From assembly GCF_021655555.1 (NCBI RefSeq), contig NZ_AP023086.1, positions 3,502,685 through 3,566,684 on the forward strand: a stretch of 64,000 nt of DNA, in the 5' to 3' direction. Positions within the stretch are counted from its first letter, which is position 1. Each line of letters opens with the position of its first letter. A program made the translations under genes and the position numbers. Below, piece by piece: positions 60,479-64,000 of this stretch. This DNA is from Marinagarivorans cellulosilyticus. GTDB lineage: Bacteria > Pseudomonadota > Gammaproteobacteria > Pseudomonadales > Cellvibrionaceae. Under the pieces are notes generated by a model that did not search any database, was not told the DNA's origin, and saw only the letters and a list, made by a program, of their open reading frames with translations.

Positions 60479-60781
60479 ATGAAACCACTTAAAACAAAAG
60501 CCGAAGTTCGTGCCGAGCTAGAGCAAGCTATCGCCAGCTATATGTCTGGTGGTGGCGAGGTCAATGCTGTGCCGCGTGGGTTAAGTGGTAATCCGAATAA
60601 TGTGAATATCTTTGCGCAGGGATTCAACAGTCGTTCATCGGAGTCTCGGACTCCAGTTCCCGATACGGTTAAAGCGTTGGAAGAGCGCAAGCACCCTGTC
60701 AAACCTAAACCTCGCCGCCCTAAGCGCAAGCTAATAAAAGACGATTTTGGTGAACCGCTGCGTTGGGTGTGGGAAGATTAG
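60479..60781 (+). CDS. Small conserved basic protein with GGxVxxVPxGxSG motif
   Basis: A 100-aa protein. Residues about 10-36 form a helix followed by SGGGEVNAVPRGLSGN, a motif also seen in small gammaproteobacterial proteins such as the RNA-polymerase-binding SutA of Pseudomonas (FLSRGGKVQEI), though the match is short. The C-terminal half is rich in Lys, Arg and Pro (PVKPKPRRPKRKL) and ends with an aromatic tail (RWVWED). A nucleic-acid or polymerase role is possible. It is followed 3 bp later by the EVE gene. Confidence 0.65.
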   Translation: MKPLKTKAEVRAELEQAIASYMSGGGEVNAVPRGLSGNPNNVNIFAQGFNSRSSESRTPVPDTVKALEERKHPVKPKPRRPKRKLIKDDFGEPLRWVWED

Positions 60782-60784
60782 TCC

Positions 60785-61273
60785 GTGGCATCCTCCCAAA
60801 CATGGCTGCTAAAAACGGAGCCGGATGAATTTTCTATTGATGATCTTTCTTCTAGCGCGCCATCGGTATGGGATGGCGTGCGCAACTATAAAGCGCGCAA
60901 CTATCTACGAGATGATGTGCAGTTAGGCGATAGGGTGTTTATCTATCACAGCAGTTGCCGGTTAATAGGTATCGCGGGCTTGGCCTTGGTGACGCGAAGT
61001 GGGTACGCCGACCCCGCCCAATTTGACCTTTCTAGCCCTTATTATGATGCTAAAAGTACAATCGATAGGCCGCGTTGGTATTGTATTGACTTAAAGCTAG
61101 AACAGCGCTTTGAGCGTGTTATACCGCTAGCGTTATTAAAGCAGCAGCCTCAGCTGGCGGACATGTTGTTGCTCCGCCAACCAAGGCTGTCTGTGCAGCC
61201 GGTATCCGCAGAGCATTTTCGCCATATTATGGCTATGAACTCACCGGTCGCCCTGACTCAAGGCCATCTTTAA
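60785..61273 (+). CDS. EVE (PUA-like) domain protein
   Basis: A 162-aa protein that is a single EVE domain, related to YTH and PUA folds that recognise modified nucleotides. Visible motifs: WLLKTEPDEFSIDDL at the N-terminus, WDGVRNYKARNYLR, the GDRVFIYHSS strand and RLSVQPVSAEHF near the end. The start is a GTG 3 bp after the preceding stop, so the pair is co-transcribed. Small stand-alone EVE proteins are widespread, and their ligand is often unknown. Confidence 0.9.
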   Translation: MASSQTWLLKTEPDEFSIDDLSSSAPSVWDGVRNYKARNYLRDDVQLGDRVFIYHSSCRLIGIAGLALVTRSGYADPAQFDLSSPYYDAKSTIDRPRWYCIDLKLEQRFERVIPLALLKQQPQLADMLLLRQPRLSVQPVSAEHFRHIMAMNSPVALTQGHL

Positions 61274-61277
61274 TCAT

Positions 61278-61539
61278 TTGTAACTATTCGGCCACCTACG
61301 AAATTGAGTGCTAATCGATCATTTTCTAGGCCGCTCAAGCCATCTACGACTTTGTGCCTCCTGCTAAGTCTACCCCCACGCATCCTTGCTGGGGCCGGGC
61401 GCTATGTACGCGCTCTGGAAAGCGTGCTCCTGCGCTTTCTCCCCCTTACAATCCCTGTAAGGCCCGGCGCGTGAATGCCTAGAAAATAATCAACCAGCCC
61501 TCCGAGGGAGCAATGTTTTTTATGGTTTAATAGTTACAA
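61278..61539. repeat. Outer inverted repeat around copy 2
   Basis: TTGTAACTATT (61278-61288) is the exact reverse complement of AATAGTTACAA (61529-61539). The pair brackets repeat copy 2 with about 240 bp between the arms, in the gap between the EVE gene and mnmC. It may be the outer border of the element or an older insertion. Confidence 0.45.
61301..61491 (+). repeat. Intergenic repeat element, copy 2, with terminal inverted repeats
   Basis: This 191-bp unit is the inverted partner of 52695-52850. Its 15-bp terminal inverted repeats, GATCATTTTCTAGGC (61317-61331) and GCCTAGAAAATAATC (61477-61491), differ at one base. Inside are nested stems: GCCGGGC (61394-61400) with GCCCGGC (61462-61468), AAAGCG with CGCTTT (61419-61438) and CCTTACA with TGTAAGG (61444-61462). 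It has no ORF and resembles a MITE or a structured RNA unit. Confidence 0.8.
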
Positions 61540-61551
61540 TCATTTAATCAA

Positions 61552-63678
61552 CTAAGCTTTATTTCTTATTAAGTCGCGTATCACAAAGCGCGCTGGGTGT
61601 ATTTGCTGGTACAGTTTTTCATCTATTGGTAGAGGTTCACCTGTAATGACGCTGGCCAGTATTTCTGCCGCCAATGGCGTGTACGACAGCCCCCTTGATC
61701 CATGCCCGATATTCATAAATAAGTTGTTATAAAAGCGCCCTGGCTGATCGACGGTGGTGTACTTATTTGCACGGTAGGGCGCGAAAGCCTCCAGCATTTT
61801 CTGGTGATTGCAGACAGGTCCGACAATGGGTAGGTAATCGCGCGTGGTGCAGCGGTATGAGGCCCTGCCTTGTAGGTTTTGCAGCGAAGGCAATGTATTG
61901 GGGGTGATAAGTTGCGCGGCAAGGGCTAGGTTCTTATGGTTATCTTCTTCGGTAATGGTTAGGTCTTGCCTATTCAAATCAAAGGTTGCACCAAAACAAA
62001 CGGTCCCGCTCGTGTTTGTATGTTTTATCGGAGGGGCGATATAGCCGTCGCCGCACAGGCAGGTTGTTAACGCAAATGAATCGACATTGGATATTTCACC
62101 GTAGGTCATTTGCCCTCGAATAGGTTTGATGGGCAGTTGCGCGGTTTGCTCAAATAAAGCTGCGCTATTTGCGTTAGCAATTATTACGAGGTCTGCTTTG
62201 GCTGTTTTTTCTGGGGAGCCTAGCTCAAGCTGCCAGCCGCCGTCGTGTGGCTGTACGCGTTTAACAAAGGTGTGCTCTTTTACCGAAATGTTGGGGTGCT
62301 TTAGCAGGTTTTGGCAAACTTTTGCTGGTTGCAGCCAGCCACCTATTTGGGTAAACAGCCCTTCGTTGTTGCCCTCTAATTGGGTGGCCTCAATGGTTTG
62401 TTGGCGATTTAAGTACGTAGCTAGCGTGCTGTTGGTCTTGGCATGCTCGGCAATTTTTAGTTGAATAGCTTGCTGTTTTTCATTTTGGTTTAAATGTAAT
62501 ACGCCACAGCGGTCGCCATCGCGGCCGTAAAAACCTTCGCTGTAAAGCTGATCGGCGTAGTGTAGCGCGTAGCGGTTAAATTGCGCTAAGGCGTCGTTTT
62601 GATGCGAAAATCGGGTGTAAACCACACCCTGAGGATTGCCGCTTGCGCCGCTCGCTATAGTGCTTTGTTCAAAAACTGTGACTTTAAAACCGCGTGTCGC
62701 TAACGCATAAGCCGAATGCGCGCCAGCCAGTCCAGCACCAATAATTGCAATATGCTGTATGTCTTTTGGTGAATGATTGAATGCTGATAAATGCCAAGAG
62801 GTTGCAGGTGTTTTTTTGTTTTGTGCGCGCTGACGGGTTGCTCGAGCCTGCACTATTGTTGTGCTTGGTGTTAAACGGGAGCTAACTGGGTGAGAACAAA
62901 CATAGGTGCCGGCCAGCATTTCGCGTTTTCGCCCAAAGCCTGATGCCCGCTGAACATTAAAACCAACGGCTTGTAATCCTCTACGTACATCGCTTGCGGA
63001 TGTAAATGTCGAGATAGACGTTGAGTTCGAGCTTAATGCGGCCATTATTTGATAAAGCGCTGGCGTCCACATGTCGGGGTTTTTCGACGGCGAAAATCCA
63101 TCCAAAAACCAAGCGTCGACAGTTTTTAAAGTACTGCCATAATGGTATGCATGATGGCGCACTTGTTGTGCGCAAGCGTACGATGGCAATAATTCTGCTA
63201 GCGCTTTTTCGGCACTATCGAAAATTAACGTTAATTTAACTCGCCCATTATTAAAACTTAATCGGTTAACTTTGTTTTCTATTGGATTTGGATATTGTGC
63301 TACCAATTGCTTGGCAAGAGGAGCTAGCTCGGCCCATTGATTATGGGCTTGTGTTATTTGGGGGCAGTGTAATGGGTATTTTTCAACCGCAATATAGTGC
63401 AGTGTTGCCGTGTTAGGCGCGACCTTATTCCAAAGCTGCCAAGCGACAAGAAAGTTAAGCCCGGTGCCAAACCCAGTTTCTGCAATAGAGAATACCTGTG
63501 GTGGGCTGCTCTGCTCTTTAAGGTTGCTCCAGCGCCTTTGTAATTGGTTGTGCTGTAAAAATACAAAGCGCGATTCTTCAAGGCCGCCATCCTCATTAAA
63601 ATAAAAGTCATTAAAACGTTTGGACTTTGGTACGCCGTATTGCGTCCATGTTATTTCTGGTTTTTCAAATTCGGCCAT
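61552..63678 (-). CDS. mnmC: Bifunctional tRNA mnm5s2U34 synthesis protein MnmC
   Basis: MnmC finishes mnm5s2U34 in tRNA wobble positions. The 708-aa protein is the full fusion: an N-terminal SAM methyltransferase domain (about 1-260; GFGTGLNFL, WFLDGFSPSKNPDMW) and a C-terminal FAD oxidase (about 310-700; IAIIGAGLAGAHSAYAL, SGNPQGVVYTR, GSRGLSYTPLAAE) that removes the carboxymethyl group. Length and both halves match E. coli MnmC. A flavodoxin gene lies 34 bp upstream on the same strand. Confidence 0.95.
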   Translation of the reverse strand: MAEFEKPEITWTQYGVPKSKRFNDFYFNEDGGLEESRFVFLQHNQLQRRWSNLKEQSSPPQVFSIAETGFGTGLNFLVAWQLWNKVAPNTATLHYIAVEKYPLHCPQITQAHNQWAELAPLAKQLVAQYPNPIENKVNRLSFNNGRVKLTLIFDSAEKALAELLPSYACAQQVRHHAYHYGSTLKTVDAWFLDGFSPSKNPDMWTPALYQIMAALSSNSTSISTFTSASDVRRGLQAVGFNVQRASGFGRKREMLAGTYVCSHPVSSRLTPSTTIVQARATRQRAQNKKTPATSWHLSAFNHSPKDIQHIAIIGAGLAGAHSAYALATRGFKVTVFEQSTIASGASGNPQGVVYTRFSHQNDALAQFNRYALHYADQLYSEGFYGRDGDRCGVLHLNQNEKQQAIQLKIAEHAKTNSTLATYLNRQQTIEATQLEGNNEGLFTQIGGWLQPAKVCQNLLKHPNISVKEHTFVKRVQPHDGGWQLELGSPEKTAKADLVIIANANSAALFEQTAQLPIKPIRGQMTYGEISNVDSFALTTCLCGDGYIAPPIKHTNTSGTVCFGATFDLNRQDLTITEEDNHKNLALAAQLITPNTLPSLQNLQGRASYRCTTRDYLPIVGPVCNHQKMLEAFAPYRANKYTTVDQPGRFYNNLFMNIGHGSRGLSYTPLAAEILASVITGEPLPIDEKLYQQIHPARFVIRDLIRNKA

Positions 63679-63712
63679 AGTATCCAGGCTGTATTGATAT
63701 CGGTTGGGGGGG

Positions 63713-64000
63713 TTAATAATTAAAGTCGTCTTTTAATTGTTTACACCAATGCTCAATGCGCTTGCTAGAAAGCTCAAACTGGGTTTCATCATCGAGCGCG
63801 AGACCAACAAAATGCTGTTTGTCTTCGGTAAGCGCTTTAGAGCCTTCAAAGGTGTAGCCCGTTACGGGCCAAAAACCAACAATCTGCGCGCCGCGCTGCT
63901 TTAATTTATGGTACAGAAACCCCATAGCATCTAAAAACCATTCAGGGTAACCTTCTTGGTCGCCTTGGCCATAGAGCGCGACTGTGATGCCGTCTAAGTT
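63713..64000 (-). CDS. Flavodoxin, 5' end outside window
   Basis: The frame is open to base 64000, so the N-terminus is missing and 95 residues are seen. They begin NLDGITVALYGQGDQEGYPEWFLDA and continue through VGFWPVTGYTFEGSKAL and HFVGLALDDETQ to the C-terminal SKRIEHWCKQL. This is the FMN-binding half of a long-chain flavodoxin with the Tyr-Gly-x-Gly-Asp loop. It is closer in pattern to FldB than to FldA, but that call is tentative. It is read in the same direction as mnmC. Confidence 0.88.
   Translation of the reverse strand, partial: NLDGITVALYGQGDQEGYPEWFLDAMGFLYHKLKQRGAQIVGFWPVTGYTFEGSKALTEDKQHFVGLALDDETQFELSSKRIEHWCKQLKDDFNY

Noticed and set aside
61301..61491. Integron attC site or tRNA-like structure
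   Set aside because: The repeat lacks the RYYYAAC and GTTRRRY core sites of attC, and has no acceptor stem or T-loop consensus of a tRNA.
1..64000. CRISPR array, prophage or full transposase gene
   Set aside because: No regularly spaced repeats, phage structural genes or DDE/serine/tyrosine recombinase frames were seen in any of the six frames.

Overview
This window is a gene-dense stretch of a Gram-negative gammaproteobacterial chromosome. The backbone aat-trxB-ftsK-lolA-rarA-serS-cysG, with bpt beside aat, matches the order known in Pseudomonas. The serine-rich linker of an outer-membrane lipoprotein, the TonB receptor and the type IV pilins suggest a Pseudomonadales/Cellvibrionales relative of the Saccharophagus/Teredinibacter kind; this is inference, because there is no rRNA here to confirm it. 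I see no tRNA, rRNA, CRISPR array, prophage or autonomous insertion sequence.

Layout. 1-2967: end of a HsbR-like PP2C phosphatase/anti-sigma kinase, bioA and a YcgR-like PilZ protein. 3142-8544: ttcA, ppiB-lpxH, glnS and cysS. 8641-12146: a voltage-gated cation channel with a very acidic filter, a DnaJ-related co-chaperone, and a lipoprotein with three Ig-like and three haem-c modules. 12220-17063: a minus-strand LPS block (GT25, glf, DUF707, gmhA, hldE). 17320-22558: queA-tgt-secD-secF, with yajC missing. 22555-32903: bpt, aat, trxB, then ftsK-lolA-rarA-crcB-serS-cysG. 33004-36456: a small basic protein, a degenerate HD-GYP protein, a PAS histidine kinase and grxD. 36586-41132: a five-gene type IV minor-pilin operon ending in an unusually large PilX/GspK-like protein. 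41609-45595: a degenerate exonuclease-like protein, a K+ channel, a pseudo-receiver GGDEF protein, a small protein and nrdB. 45903-52449: a GST-like protein, DUF1415, a bacterial homologue of the phosphorylase-kinase alpha/beta subunit, and dxs. 52895-58789: a secreted DUF4124 protein, a TonB receptor and its beta-helix lipoprotein. 59051-64000: an FHA protein, an RbgA-like GTPase, a small conserved protein, an EVE protein, mnmC and the end of a flavodoxin gene.

Themes. Translation and tRNA modification recur (ttcA, glnS, cysS, queA, tgt, serS, mnmC, bpt, aat). Envelope genes are the second theme (lpxH, heptose and galactofuranose genes, secDF, lolA, pilins, TonB receptor). Cyclic-di-GMP appears three times (PilZ, HD-GYP, GGDEF), and two of those three proteins have lost canonical residues.

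Most worth a second look: the full-length PhK alpha/beta-like protein with no kinase beside it; the large tip-type pilin without an adjacent pilY1; the natural TFEDWTD channel filter; an intergenic repeat present in two inverted copies (52695-52850 and 61301-61491) with terminal inverted repeats; the 27-bp perfect inverted repeat with a competing hairpin before the K+ channel; and the NrdR/DnaA site cluster before nrdB. Start codons were moved from the longest ORF wherever a better ATG/GTG, Shine-Dalgarno (SD) site or family N-terminus was visible.
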